A stretch of DNA of 64,000 nt from Flavisolibacter ginsenosidimutans (GTDB taxonomy: Bacteria; Bacteroidota; Bacteroidia; Chitinophagales; Chitinophagaceae): contig NZ_CP042433.1 of NCBI RefSeq assembly GCF_007970805.1, positions 2,108,001 to 2,172,000 on the forward strand. The letters run 5' to 3'. The position numbers and the translations under genes are program-made. Position 1 is the stretch's first letter. Every line of letters starts with the position of its first letter. The notes under the pieces were generated by a model that worked only from the letters and a program-made list of their open reading frames with translations, ran no database searches and was not told where the DNA came from. Shown here one piece after another: positions 8,686-16,390 of the stretch.

Positions 8686-9093
8686 ATGAAAAGAAAAGCT
8701 ATGCTTGTCGTTTTGATAACGGCACTTATGGGAACGGGTTTCACCTTAAAAATGAACGATCAGAAAACGCCGTGGATCGTTCCGGATGCGGCAAAAAGCA
8801 AAAAAAATCCTGTTGCCAACAACGCAGAATCAATTGCTGCGGGCAAGGTATTGTGGAGCACTCACTGCAAATCGTGTCACGGCACAAAAGGTATGGGTGA
8901 TGGCTCCAAAGCGGCCCAGTTAAAAACTTTGCCGGGCGATTTTACCAAGGCCGAAGTACAGGCAGAAAGCGATGGCTCGCTGTTTTATAAAACATCGGAA
9001 GGCCGCGATGATATGCCCTCTTTCAAAAAGAAAATTCCGGATGAAGAAGAAAGATGGAGCATCATCAACTACATCAGAACCTTTAAAAAATAA
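8686..9093 (+). CDS. monoheme cytochrome c
   Basis: 135 residues with a signal sequence (about 1-22). The canonical heme site is CKSCH (Cys61, Cys64, His65) followed by GTKGMGDG, a class I cytochrome c signature. Met110 in DDMPSF is the probable axial ligand. The C-terminal helix ERWSIINYIRTFKK is typical of the fold. It is last in the operon, 32 nt after DUF5777. It is likely the mobile periplasmic electron carrier of the group. No cytochrome c maturation genes lie in the window. Confidence 0.9.
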   Translation: MKRKAMLVVLITALMGTGFTLKMNDQKTPWIVPDAAKSKKNPVANNAESIAAGKVLWSTHCKSCHGTKGMGDGSKAAQLKTLPGDFTKAEVQAESDGSLFYKTSEGRDDMPSFKKKIPDEEERWSIINYIRTFKK

Positions 9094-9240
9094 GGATGGC
9101 CTGTTTGCTTGCAGTTTATTCATCCATGCATCTGTGACTTGTGCTTTCAACGGCTGATGTAAACGTAAAGCGTTTGCAACTTCATCCACAGGCAACAGGC
9201 AGGTTCATTAATCCCTACCCTTGGGAGAACAAGGGCTTGG

Positions 9241-10314
9241 TTAGGGCGCAGCCGGAAACTTAATTTTTATTTTGCCCTTCTTTTTCTTTGGCTTCCATTT
9301 TGGGCCTTCTTTCAAGATTCGAATTGCTTCTTCATCGCATTTGGCGCAAAGCGATTGCGTGACGGCAATGTTTACCGGCTCGCCTTCTTTGTTCACCTCA
9401 AAGGAAAGTTCAACTTCACCCTCCATGCCTTTTTCTTTTAGCTCTTCGGGTTCTTTCAGGTGGCTGGCGACGTAGTCATCAAAGTTTGTCCAGCCTTCGG
9501 CTGGTTCCAGAGAATCAATCGTAACGTTCATTCGCCTTGCCGGCTGCTTTCTTGCTTTTGCAACAACCACCTCCTGCAAACCTTCGTCACTTCGTTTCAG
9601 CGTGACGTTAAAGTTCTTGACGGTGTCGGTTGTGCTTGCAAGATTGCCTTGCTCTTTGTCTTTTGCTTCGGCAATTGATTTTTTAAAGGCTTCCGTTTTC
9701 TGCCCGGCAGCCGCCGCCGACTGTTGGGTAACATAGCCCAATTCTTTCACGCTGTCCTGCGCAGAAATAAAGGCCGAAGATGCGGATTCAGTGTCGTTAA
9801 TTTTATTCTCAACTGCTCTGTGCGTACGGCTCTTGTTTTTTGCAACCGTTGTTCGCTTGTACTCTTTTTGTGTTTCTGCAGATAACGGTGTTGTCTTTAA
9901 TGGTGCGGCAGATGAAACAGTCGCTGAGTCGGCTACCGTATTCTTGCCTGTATTCACTGGTTTTTTCAGCGTCGCTACATTTTCAGTCTTTGATTCTTTA
10001 CCACCAAATAGTTGAACAATGGCCCATCCGCCAACGGCGATCAAAATAAACAGCGCAGCCACCCTCATCCAGTTTGTACCGATGGAAGAAATTTTGCGAC
10101 GGCCTTTTTCTTTTTCAATACGCAGTTGAAGTTTTTGTTGTAGAGCCGTCAAATCTTTAACCGGCGTTTTTGTAGCGGCATAACCTTCCAGCGCATCGGC
10201 CAGGAACGGATCGTCCAGCGCCGCTTTTTCCAGGGCATGACGCTCCGCCGCGGAAAGTTCTCCGCTGTGGTAACGTGCAATGTCGGCAGCCGTATAGGTT
10301 TTTGTTTCGCTCAT
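9241..10314 (-). CDS. membrane anti-sigma factor with C-terminal TonB-like domain
   Basis: 357 residues. The N-terminal cytoplasmic part (1-80) has YTAADIARYHSGELSAAERH, an anti-sigma-like helical start. One membrane helix follows at about 83-103, then a long charged linker. The C-terminal part (about 270-357) reads VNKEGEPVNIAVTQSLCAKC and ends in a GPKWKP-type TonB C-terminal fold. The start overlaps the end of the ECF sigma gene by 4 nt (ATGA), so the two are translationally coupled. Inference: it holds the sigma factor at the membrane and its TonB-like domain senses or contacts something in the periplasm. Confidence 0.8.
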   Translation of the reverse strand: MSETKTYTAADIARYHSGELSAAERHALEKAALDDPFLADALEGYAATKTPVKDLTALQQKLQLRIEKEKGRRKISSIGTNWMRVAALFILIAVGGWAIVQLFGGKESKTENVATLKKPVNTGKNTVADSATVSSAAPLKTTPLSAETQKEYKRTTVAKNKSRTHRAVENKINDTESASSAFISAQDSVKELGYVTQQSAAAAGQKTEAFKKSIAEAKDKEQGNLASTTDTVKNFNVTLKRSDEGLQEVVVAKARKQPARRMNVTIDSLEPAEGWTNFDDYVASHLKEPEELKEKGMEGEVELSFEVNKEGEPVNIAVTQSLCAKCDEEAIRILKEGPKWKPKKKKGKIKIKFPAAP

Positions 10315-10898
10315 TTAACCACCGTTGCTTTTGTGTTGCTTTCCATGCAAAGCTTCAGGTTTCGCCGCCCGTTTTGAATGTAGCTTCTTACCGCCTTCCA
10401 TTCAAGTCCTGTCTCGACTGCTATTTCGTTGTAGCATTTGCCTTGCAGATAAAATAGTTCAATTGTTCTTCGCTGTTCATTGGACAATTGTTTGAGGCAA
10501 TCTTCCATCTGCAAATAACTTTCTTCTTTGATGATTACATCCTCCAGATGCACAGCTTCTTCCGATTGCACAAATTCTTCTTTCATCGTTACCACCGGCG
10601 TTCTTTTTTCCGAACGCAGGCGCATGAGGCAATGATTTTTTGCCAGGGTATAAAGCCAGCTTTTGAAATTTCCGACCTCGTGTTTTTGCAGTTTAGCAAT
10701 AAGTTCTTCAAAGATGTTCATCACACTGTCCTGCGCGTCTTCCGGCGTCTTCAGATACTTGAGGCAAACGCCGTAAACCAGGTCCATGTAGCGGTTGTAA
10801 AGCCCGCCCAAAACGGCAAGGTCATTAGTGTAGCGATAGCGTTCAATTAATTCCGCATCGGAAAAACCGTTGGATGATATGTTTCGCAGGAAGGCCAA
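10311..10898 (-). CDS. ECF-type RNA polymerase sigma factor
   Basis: 195 residues. Region 2 is seen at LYNRYMDLVYGVCLKYLKTP, EDAQDSVMNIFEEL and FKSWLYTLAKNHC. Region 4 is the helix-turn-helix LSNEQRRTIELFYLQGKCYNEI ... WKAVRSYIQNGRRNLK near the C-terminus. Start: the only codon that gives a full region 1.2/2 is TTG at 10898; no ATG lies upstream in frame. It overlaps its anti-sigma partner by 4 nt. Extracytoplasmic-function sigma factors of this type often drive surface and TonB-receptor genes; the target regulon is not visible here. Confidence 0.88.
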   Translation of the reverse strand: MAFLRNISSNGFSDAELIERYRYTNDLAVLGGLYNRYMDLVYGVCLKYLKTPEDAQDSVMNIFEELIAKLQKHEVGNFKSWLYTLAKNHCLMRLRSEKRTPVVTMKEEFVQSEEAVHLEDVIIKEESYLQMEDCLKQLSNEQRRTIELFYLQGKCYNEIAVETGLEWKAVRSYIQNGRRNLKLCMESNTKATVVK

Positions 10899-10981
10899 GA
10901 AATTAAAAATAAGGAGAAAATTTTTTTACCGTCTTTATGCAAATTGTTAAACAGCCGCATCTGATTCTGAAACCGCTGCGC

Positions 10982-11992
10982 ATGAAAAAGATTCAGCTCT
11001 CCGTTCCGAAACCCTGCCACGAAAATTGGAACGAAATGACGCCGGATGACCAGGGCCGCTTTTGCGCTTCCTGTCAAAAATCTGTAATTGATTTCAGTAC
11101 GATGAGCGACCGGCAGTTAGCTACATTTTTTAAAAAGCCTTCCGGTTCTGTTTGCGGCCGTTTTCATCCGGATCAATTGGAAAGAGAAATCGAAATTCCA
11201 AAGAAGCGCATTCCTTGGGTGAGATATTTTTTCACCATTACATTGCCTGCATTTTTGATTTCCTGCAAGTTGGCAGGGAGGCAAGTAGTGAAAGGAGAAC
11301 CAGTATTGAAAGAACAACACATTACCGGAGATACGTTAGCTGTTTCTACACCATTAATTCAGGGCGATGTCTTGCCAATGCCAAACGATACATTGGTTGT
11401 GCCTCCGGCACCCGACATAATGGGAAAGGTTATTTTTTCGCGAAGAGATTCAAATGCACAAATTGATTCGGTTGTACAGCCGAAAGAACCGAAAATTGTG
11501 AAGATTGAACGCATAAGGCGGTGTAAGCTGCAAGCCATTGCAACCGATGGCAAAAAGTTTGGAAAGGTGCCGTTCGTGTACCATCCCTTGCACATACAGT
11601 TAAATGAAGTAGATCATTTGTTTGAGCCTTTGACCGGTATCATGGGCGGGCTTTCCCTGTCCCGGATACCGGTGAGAAAAAAGCAAAAGGCAGAGAGTCT
11701 GGTAACTCCAAAACAAGCATCGTCTCAACAAACTTTCATTCTCGTGTACCCAAATCCTGTAAACGCGAATGCACCGTTAACGGTATCAACAGAAGGCCTG
11801 CAGGAAGGCCGTTACACGGTTTCAATTTTTAGCAGCAATGGCGCAGTGTTGCAACAGGAATCGGTGGAATTATCGAAGGAAATTCAATTGTTTCAGCTAA
11901 CCGTAAAAAGCGTTGCTCGCGGCATTTATTTTCTTCGACTTCAGCACGAAGAATCGGGCAAAAATTATACGGAAAAAATTATCGTAAACTAA
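10982..11992 (+). CDS. T9SS type A cargo with N-terminal Cys-rich domain and internal membrane segment
   Basis: 336 residues from MKKIQLSVPKPCHENW; an ATG at 10937 gives a less likely 15-residue extension. Residues 1-75 hold four cysteines (12, 28, 31, 58) in PCHENW...GRFCASCQKSV...SVCGRF, which could bind metal. A hydrophobic stretch (about 79-96, ending FLISC) follows. The last about 85 residues (from VYPNPVNANAPLTV to YTEKIIVN) form a clear type A T9SS sorting domain. There is no N-terminal signal peptide, which is odd for a T9SS substrate; the internal segment may act as signal anchor. The same N-terminal domain is, from memory, recurrent in Chitinophagaceae. Function unknown. Confidence 0.7.
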   Translation: MKKIQLSVPKPCHENWNEMTPDDQGRFCASCQKSVIDFSTMSDRQLATFFKKPSGSVCGRFHPDQLEREIEIPKKRIPWVRYFFTITLPAFLISCKLAGRQVVKGEPVLKEQHITGDTLAVSTPLIQGDVLPMPNDTLVVPPAPDIMGKVIFSRRDSNAQIDSVVQPKEPKIVKIERIRRCKLQAIATDGKKFGKVPFVYHPLHIQLNEVDHLFEPLTGIMGGLSLSRIPVRKKQKAESLVTPKQASSQQTFILVYPNPVNANAPLTVSTEGLQEGRYTVSIFSSNGAVLQQESVELSKEIQLFQLTVKSVARGIYFLRLQHEESGKNYTEKIIVN

Positions 11993-12024
11993 TTTCTATA
12001 AACACAGTTCGTGACAGCCTGCGT

Positions 12025-12924
12025 TTATTGAAAACCCGGATGAAATTGCTGAAGCGTTTTGCGCAAAAACTCGCGGTCGAGATGCGTATAAATTTCGGTG
12101 GTGGTAATGCTTTCGTGTCCCAGCATTTCCTGCACGGCCCGCAAGTCTGCGCCACCTTCCACCAAATGCGTGGCAAAGGAATGCCGAAAGGTGTGTGGTG
12201 AAACCGTTTTTTTGATGCCCGCTTTTTTTACCAGGTCTTTGATGATGAGGAAAATCATCACACGGGTTAACCGCTTTCCTCTGCGGTTTAAAAACAGGCT
12301 GTCTTCTTCGCCGGTTTGTATCGTTTGGTGGTTGCGAATGGTCTTTGTATAAATGTTGATGTACTTGATGGCGCTGCTGCCAATCGGTACGAGACGTTCT
12401 TTGTTTCCTTTGCCAATAACGCGAACGAAGCCCACGTCCAAAAACAATTGCGAAAGTTTTAGCTCTACCACTTCGCTTACCCGCAAGCCGCAACTGTACA
12501 TCGTTTCCAAAATGGCTTTGTTTCGTGTACCTTCCGGTGTGCTCAAATCTATTTGCGAAAGAATGTTTTCGATTTCGTCAAAGCTCAATACGTCGGGCAA
12601 TGTGCGTTTGAGTTTGGGCGCTTCCAACAACGTAGTGGGATCAACGGTCGTGATATCTTCCAGCAAACAATATTTGTAAAACGTTCGCAGCGCCGAAATG
12701 ATTCTTGCCTGCGAGCTTTGCGTCATTCCCAGTTCCGCAATCCATTTAATAAAGCCTTGCAAAACCGAGAGGTCAATTTCAGAAGGTGATTTTTTGACAT
12801 CATTGTCCAGCAAAAACTGCGTGAACTTTTCCAGGTCCGACAAGTAAGCTGTGACGGAATTTTCAGCCAGCGAACGCTCCAACTGCAAATAGGCTTTAAA
12901 TCCTTTTTTGTACGGCTCCCACAT
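12025..12924 (-). CDS. xerD: site-specific tyrosine recombinase XerD
   Basis: 299 residues, the usual Xer length. It has an N-terminal SAM-like core-binding domain (about 1-85, YLQLERSLAENSVTAYLSDL). The catalytic domain has all active residues: Arg148 (GLRVSE), Lys172 (GKGNKER), His244 and Arg247 (HTFRHSFAT), His270 (LGHES) and Tyr279 (IYTHLD). Xer recombinases resolve chromosome dimers at dif. The start at 12924 (MWEPYKK) fits the family; a longer frame to 12954 would be translated from the adjacent repeat. A -7 box lies 5 nt upstream, so the mRNA may be leaderless. No mobile-element features surround it, so it is the housekeeping enzyme. Confidence 0.93.
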   Translation of the reverse strand: MWEPYKKGFKAYLQLERSLAENSVTAYLSDLEKFTQFLLDNDVKKSPSEIDLSVLQGFIKWIAELGMTQSSQARIISALRTFYKYCLLEDITTVDPTTLLEAPKLKRTLPDVLSFDEIENILSQIDLSTPEGTRNKAILETMYSCGLRVSEVVELKLSQLFLDVGFVRVIGKGNKERLVPIGSSAIKYINIYTKTIRNHQTIQTGEEDSLFLNRRGKRLTRVMIFLIIKDLVKKAGIKKTVSPHTFRHSFATHLVEGGADLRAVQEMLGHESITTTEIYTHLDREFLRKTLQQFHPGFQ

Positions 12925-12929
12925 GCGGC

Positions 12930-12961
12930 CAAAGCTACAATGAGCAATTGGCAATGTGCAA
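12930..12961 (-). promoter_or_regulatory. xerD promoter
   Basis: Minus strand: TAGCTTTG (12930-12937) fits TAnnTTTG and TTG (12959-12961) lies 21 nt upstream. The -33 element and spacer are made of heptamer-repeat words. The ATG is 5 nt after the -7 box. Confidence 0.65.
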
Positions 12962-13013
12962 CAGGTAAGATTGGATTGGTAAATTGCCTATTGCTTATTG
13001 CCAATTGTCCTCT
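12941..13013. repeat. heptamer word array with inverted arms (CAAT lexicon)
   Basis: Ten consecutive 7-nt words stay in one register from 12941 to 13010: TGAGCAA, TTGGCAA, TGTGCAA and so on, turning to ATTGCTT, ATTGCCA, ATTGTCC. The first half and the reverse complement of the second half are near-identical, giving a hairpin. It carries -33 elements for xerD (minus) and for the gene at 13056 (plus). The same word lexicon recurs inside rsmF at 33274-33353. Confidence 0.82.
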
Positions 13014-13034
13014 CGCCATTTCCCCGTAGTTTTG
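13005..13034 (+). promoter_or_regulatory. promoter of the 13056 gene
   Basis: TTG (13005-13007), 19-nt spacer, TAGTTTTG (13027-13034). The -33 element lies in the 3' arm of the heptamer repeat. The ATG follows after about 21 nt. Confidence 0.65.
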
Positions 13035-13055
13035 ACCCCATCAAAATCAACAGGA

Positions 13056-13523
13056 ATGGACACGACTCTTTACAACGCAATGGTTCACGCACACAGCATT
13101 GGCAGGTGGATTGTTTTGGTGCTTTTATTGTTCGCTATCGTCAACAGTTTGCTCGCCGGCCGCCGGCCTTTTATTAAATCCGACAACCGTCTCGGGTTGC
13201 TGCTTACCATCTTTGCCGATTTGATGTTGCTGATTGGAATTTATTTGTACATCGTTGGGGACAAAGGCTATAAAATTTTTAATACCGCTGGTGGAATGAG
13301 TGAAGTAATGAAGTCGCCGGGGCTTCGTTTTTACGCCGTTGAGCACATCGCGGGAATGCTTATCGCCATTGTTCTCATTCACATTGGCAAGGCGCAGGCC
13401 CGCAAACCCATTGGCGACCGTGCGAAACATCGCCGCACCTTGTTGTTTTATCTTCTTGCTTTACTGATTATTTTGGTTTCTATTCCCTGGCCGTTCCGCG
13501 CCGTTGCGGGTCATTGGTTTTAA
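13056..13523 (+). CDS. four-helix membrane protein, cytochrome-b-like (unnamed)
   Basis: 155 residues with four hydrophobic helices (about 17-37, 48-68, 92-112, 128-146). Histidines lie at or in the helices (MVHAHSIGRW, YAVEHIAGM, VLIHIGKA), the pattern of a small heme b membrane protein. I recognise similar unnamed proteins in Bacteroidota but no characterised homologue. The start at 13056 is chosen because it follows a good promoter; the longer frame begins inside the repeat. Heme binding is an inference. Confidence 0.65.
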   Translation: MDTTLYNAMVHAHSIGRWIVLVLLLFAIVNSLLAGRRPFIKSDNRLGLLLTIFADLMLLIGIYLYIVGDKGYKIFNTAGGMSEVMKSPGLRFYAVEHIAGMLIAIVLIHIGKAQARKPIGDRAKHRRTLLFYLLALLIILVSIPWPFRAVAGHWF

Positions 13524-13527
13524 TTTC

Positions 13528-13600
13528 TGAACCGGGATAAATGGGATTGACAGGATAATGTCTTCTCATTTATCCCATCCATTCTATAAATCCCGGTTCA
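13528..13600. repeat. nonamer word array with 11-bp terminal inverted arms
   Basis: TGAACCGGGAT (13528-13538) and its exact complement (13590-13600) enclose words with GGAT spaced every 9 nt (GGATAAATG, GGATTGACA, GGATAATGT) and the inverse set on the other side. It lies between two convergent genes and may also act as a transcription barrier. Confidence 0.7.
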
Positions 13601-14104
13601 ACCACCTCTTCTCCCCAATTCAATTACCTCGCAATCCTTGATGTTATCGCCGTCAATCGCAAAGCGAACGAGGGTTTTTATTTTGTGCCAACCCTGGTTG
13701 CCCGCCGCGCCGGGATTGATGTGCAGGCAATTAATTTTATCATCGTAGATGACTTTTAAAATGTGCGAATGGCCGCAGATAAACAGCTTTGCTTTGGCGT
13801 CAACAAGTTCTCCTTTGATGCCCGGTGCGTAGCGGCCCGGATAGCCACCAATATGTGTCATGTAAACGGTTACGTCTTCGCAGTTCCAGATTAATTTTTG
13901 CGGATACACGCTGCGCACATCGTAACCGTCAATATTTCCGTAAACGCCCCAGACGGTCAGACCGGTTTTGACGGCGAGTTCGTTTGCAATGGTAATGTTC
14001 CCGAAGTCACCCGCGTGCCATATTTCGTCGCAGTTCTCAAAGTGTTTGAAAACGGCTTCGTCAAGATAACCGTGCGTGTCGGAGATGAGGCCAATCCTTG
14101 TCAT
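13598..14104 (-). CDS. YfcE/MJ0936-type metallophosphoesterase
   Basis: 168 residues. Calcineurin-like metal ligands are all present: D9-x-H11 in ISDTHGY, HAGDF, GNIDG, the histidine of MTHIGGYPG and GHSH near residue 112. The size and motif order match small bacterial phosphodiesterases of the YfcE/MJ0936 group, which hydrolyse phosphodiesters with divalent metals in the cytoplasm. The physiological substrate is unknown. It is convergent with the membrane-protein gene at 13056, the word repeat lying between them. Confidence 0.88.
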   Translation of the reverse strand: MTRIGLISDTHGYLDEAVFKHFENCDEIWHAGDFGNITIANELAVKTGLTVWGVYGNIDGYDVRSVYPQKLIWNCEDVTVYMTHIGGYPGRYAPGIKGELVDAKAKLFICGHSHILKVIYDDKINCLHINPGAAGNQGWHKIKTLVRFAIDGDNIKDCEVIELGRRGG

Positions 14105-14357
14105 GCGGATAATTTACTTTTACGGTTCAAACGATTGTGGCTATGCTTTTCCATCGCAATTTCACGTATTGGATTGACAAGCGAAAGTGGAAATACATAT
14201 TTCTGCTGAAAACGCTGGAATTGTCAGTTTGCTGAATAGAATTACAAAGCGTACAAGAGTGCGACGCAACAGACGCCTGATAGATAGATGAACTTCGGGT
14301 TCATTATTGCACTTACCGTTGTCGAATTATCACATTACCGAATTATCGCATTAACCT
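14105..14357. other. intergenic region between metallophosphoesterase and hmgA
   Basis: About 250 bp without a credible gene. It holds one copy of a dispersed 17-bp sequence (14259-14275; the other copy is at 35910-35926), a small GAAC/GTTC hairpin near 14290 and an octamer word array at 14323-14354 directly before hmgA. Confidence 0.45.
14323..14354. repeat. octamer word array (CGAATTAT/CRCATTAN)
   Basis: Four 8-nt words in register: CGAATTAT, CACATTAC, CGAATTAT, CGCATTAA, ending 3 nt before the hmgA ATG. Single arm only. Confidence 0.7.
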
Positions 14358-15515
14358 ATGCCATATTATTACAAACTCGGACAAATTCCACCCAAGCGTC
14401 ACACGCAGTTTCGCAAACCCGACGGTGGTTTGTATTCCGAGCAACTGTTTTCTACCGAAGGTTTTTCGAACGATTATTCTTTGCTCTACCACATTCATCC
14501 GCCCACCCAAATCATTAAAACCGAAAAGCCGGTGAACGTGGCGCCGCAAATAGCGGAAGAGAAAATGTTGAGCCATCGCAGTTTTGAAGGGTTTAAAATA
14601 AAGCCGGCGAAAGATTTTTTAGTGAGCCGCGTTCCGGTTTTGGTAAACAACGACGTGCACATTGTACTTGCAGCGCCGCAACAAAGCACCACGGACTACT
14701 TTTATAAAAACGCCGATGCCGACGAACTACTATTTGTGCACGAAGGCAGCGGCGTGCTAAAAACAATGTACGGCGAATTGCCTTTTGCGTATGGCGATTA
14801 TCTCGCTATTCCGCGGGGCACGATGTACCAGATTTATTTCAACGACGAGAACAATAGGTTGTTCATTGTTGAATCTTTCAGCCCCATTCGTTTTCCCAAA
14901 AGATACCTGAGCAAATACGGACAGTTATTGGAACATTCGCCGTTCACGGATCGAGACATCCGGCCGCCGCAGGCTTTGCCAACGCACAACGAGCAGGGCG
15001 ATTTTATGGTGAAGACAAAAAAGCGCGGCTTGTTGTACAACATTCATTATGCCGGTCACCCGTTTGACGTTGTGGGATGGGATGGCTGTTGTTATCCCTT
15101 TGCTTTTTCGATTCACGATTTTGAACCTATAACCGGGAGAGTGCATCAGCCGCCGCCGGTGCATCAAACCTTTGAAGCAAATAATTTCGTCGTTTGCTCT
15201 TTCTGTCCACGGCTTTATGATTATCATCCGCAAGCCATTCCAGCGCCGTACAACCACAGCAACATTGACAGCGATGAAGTATTGTATTATGTAGATGGCG
15301 ATTTCATGAGCCGTAAAAATGTAACACGAGGAATGATTACGCTTCATCCTGCGGGCATTCCGCACGGCCCGCATCCCGGTGCGGTGGAAAAGAGCATTGG
15401 CAAAAAAGAAACCGGCGAATTAGCCGTGATGGTGGATACCTTTCATCCGCTCATGCTCACAAAGCAAGCGCTGGAGATTGAAAACGAAGGCTACGTGATG
15501 AGCTGGGCCGAATGA
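14358..15515 (+). CDS. hmgA: homogentisate 1,2-dioxygenase
   Basis: 385 residues, cupin-type Fe(II) dioxygenase that opens the ring of homogentisate to maleylacetoacetate in tyrosine/phenylalanine breakdown. The N-terminus MPYYYKLGQIPPKRHTQF and segments GLYSEQLFSTEGFS, HIHPPTQ, HEGSGVLKTMYGELPFAYGDY, IPHGPHPG and MVDTFHPL match the family, with the Fe-binding His/Glu region in the C-terminal half. It is slightly shorter than the about 430-residue human type, as usual for Bacteroidota. The gene stands alone; the next steps of the pathway (fahA, maiA) are not in the window. Confidence 0.9.
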   Translation: MPYYYKLGQIPPKRHTQFRKPDGGLYSEQLFSTEGFSNDYSLLYHIHPPTQIIKTEKPVNVAPQIAEEKMLSHRSFEGFKIKPAKDFLVSRVPVLVNNDVHIVLAAPQQSTTDYFYKNADADELLFVHEGSGVLKTMYGELPFAYGDYLAIPRGTMYQIYFNDENNRLFIVESFSPIRFPKRYLSKYGQLLEHSPFTDRDIRPPQALPTHNEQGDFMVKTKKRGLLYNIHYAGHPFDVVGWDGCCYPFAFSIHDFEPITGRVHQPPPVHQTFEANNFVVCSFCPRLYDYHPQAIPAPYNHSNIDSDEVLYYVDGDFMSRKNVTRGMITLHPAGIPHGPHPGAVEKSIGKKETGELAVMVDTFHPLMLTKQALEIENEGYVMSWAE

Positions 15516-15570
15516 TGTTCAATTCCTGCACGTATTGGTACCGTTGATCCAATTTTTTTGCGCTTTCATT

Positions 15571-15610
15571 CAAAACAAATTTTGTTTTGTAACGCAGGCC
15601 AATATTTTTG
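15571..15610 (+). promoter_or_regulatory. promoter with 9-bp palindrome upstream of the 15633 lipoprotein
   Basis: CAAAACAAA and TTTGTTTTG (15571-15589) form a near-perfect palindrome. TTG ending at 15584 and TATTTTTG (15603-15610) fit a -33/-7 pair with 18-nt spacing. A 22-nt leader precedes the ATG at 15633. Confidence 0.55.
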
Positions 15611-15632
15611 CGGACAAATCAATCTAATTGCC

Positions 15633-16271
15633 ATGAAGCAAAAATTATTCGCCGCACTTGCCAGCATTATGTTGTTTAGCTGCGGTCCGCAGATCTACAA
15701 ATCGGCCGATTTTTCAAACGCTTTGTCAAAGCACAAAACCGTGGCCATTCTTCCTGCCGAAGTTTCGATGCAACTACGTCCTAACCAGGCAAAGAGCACA
15801 ACGCCGGAACAAATGGAAGAAATGACCGTGAAAACGGGTTATGACGTGCAGGAAAAAATGTACGGCTGGTTCTTACGACGCAGCGACAAATACCACTACA
15901 CCGTAAGCTTTCAGGATGTAACCCGCACAAATGCCAAACTAAAAGAAGCCGGCATCACGTACAAAGATTTGAAAACGACCGACCGCTCCAAGCTGGCGCA
16001 ACTGTTGGGCGTTGATGCCGTGATGCAGGATCGCCTGAGCATGGAAAAGCCGATGTCGGAAGGCGCTGCCGTTGCCGTGGGCTTGCTGGTAGGCGCTTGG
16101 GGAAACACGAACAAGGTAGCCACCACTATCAACATTCACGACGGCAACTCGGGTAATTTGTTGTGGAAATACGACTACGAAGCCGCAGGTTCTGTTGGCT
16201 CATCCACCACCCGTTTGGTGGATGCGTTGATGAGGAACGCCACCAAGAAATTTCCTTATTCGGTTAATTAA
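15633..16271 (+). CDS. GNA1162/DUF799-like lipoprotein
   Basis: 212 residues. The signal peptide ends in the lipobox MLFSCG (Cys17). The body includes HKTVAILPAEVSMQLRP, LAQLLGVDAVMQDRLSM and GLLVGAWGNTNKVATTINIHD, then a DGNSGNLLWKYDYEAAG segment. This resembles the CsgG/GNA1162 group of outer-membrane-associated lipoproteins. The open frame extends to 15558, but the ATG at 15633 gives the proper lipoprotein signal and is preceded by a promoter. The role is probably in the cell envelope; partners are not visible. A terminator follows. Confidence 0.72.
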   Translation: MKQKLFAALASIMLFSCGPQIYKSADFSNALSKHKTVAILPAEVSMQLRPNQAKSTTPEQMEEMTVKTGYDVQEKMYGWFLRRSDKYHYTVSFQDVTRTNAKLKEAGITYKDLKTTDRSKLAQLLGVDAVMQDRLSMEKPMSEGAAVAVGLLVGAWGNTNKVATTINIHDGNSGNLLWKYDYEAAGSVGSSTTRLVDALMRNATKKFPYSVN

Positions 16272-16290
16272 TATTTATCGAGATTTATTG

Positions 16291-16315
16291 AGCCGGGCAC
16301 TGCCCGGCTTTTTTA
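16291..16315 (+). terminator. rho-independent terminator
   Basis: AGCCGGGC (16291-16298) and GCCCGGCT (16302-16309) with a T tract, 20 nt after the lipoprotein gene. Confidence 0.88.
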
Positions 16316-16390
16316 TTGCATAGAAAAAGGCAAAAGCCTCGTTTGGCAGATTTGGCTTTTGTATCTACTTTAGAAAACAAATCAATTGTC

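Noticed and set aside
9218-9235. Terminator after the cytochrome operon
   Set aside because: CCCTTG/CAAGGG forms only a 6-bp stem and no T run follows on either strand.
12025-12924. XerD as integrase of a genomic island
   Set aside because: Length and motifs are those of the housekeeping recombinase, and no tRNA, attachment repeats or cargo genes lie next to it.
12025-12954. Longer xerD start (MPIAHCSFGR...)
   Set aside because: The extra residues are coded by the heptamer array and the promoter; the family begins near MWEPYKK.
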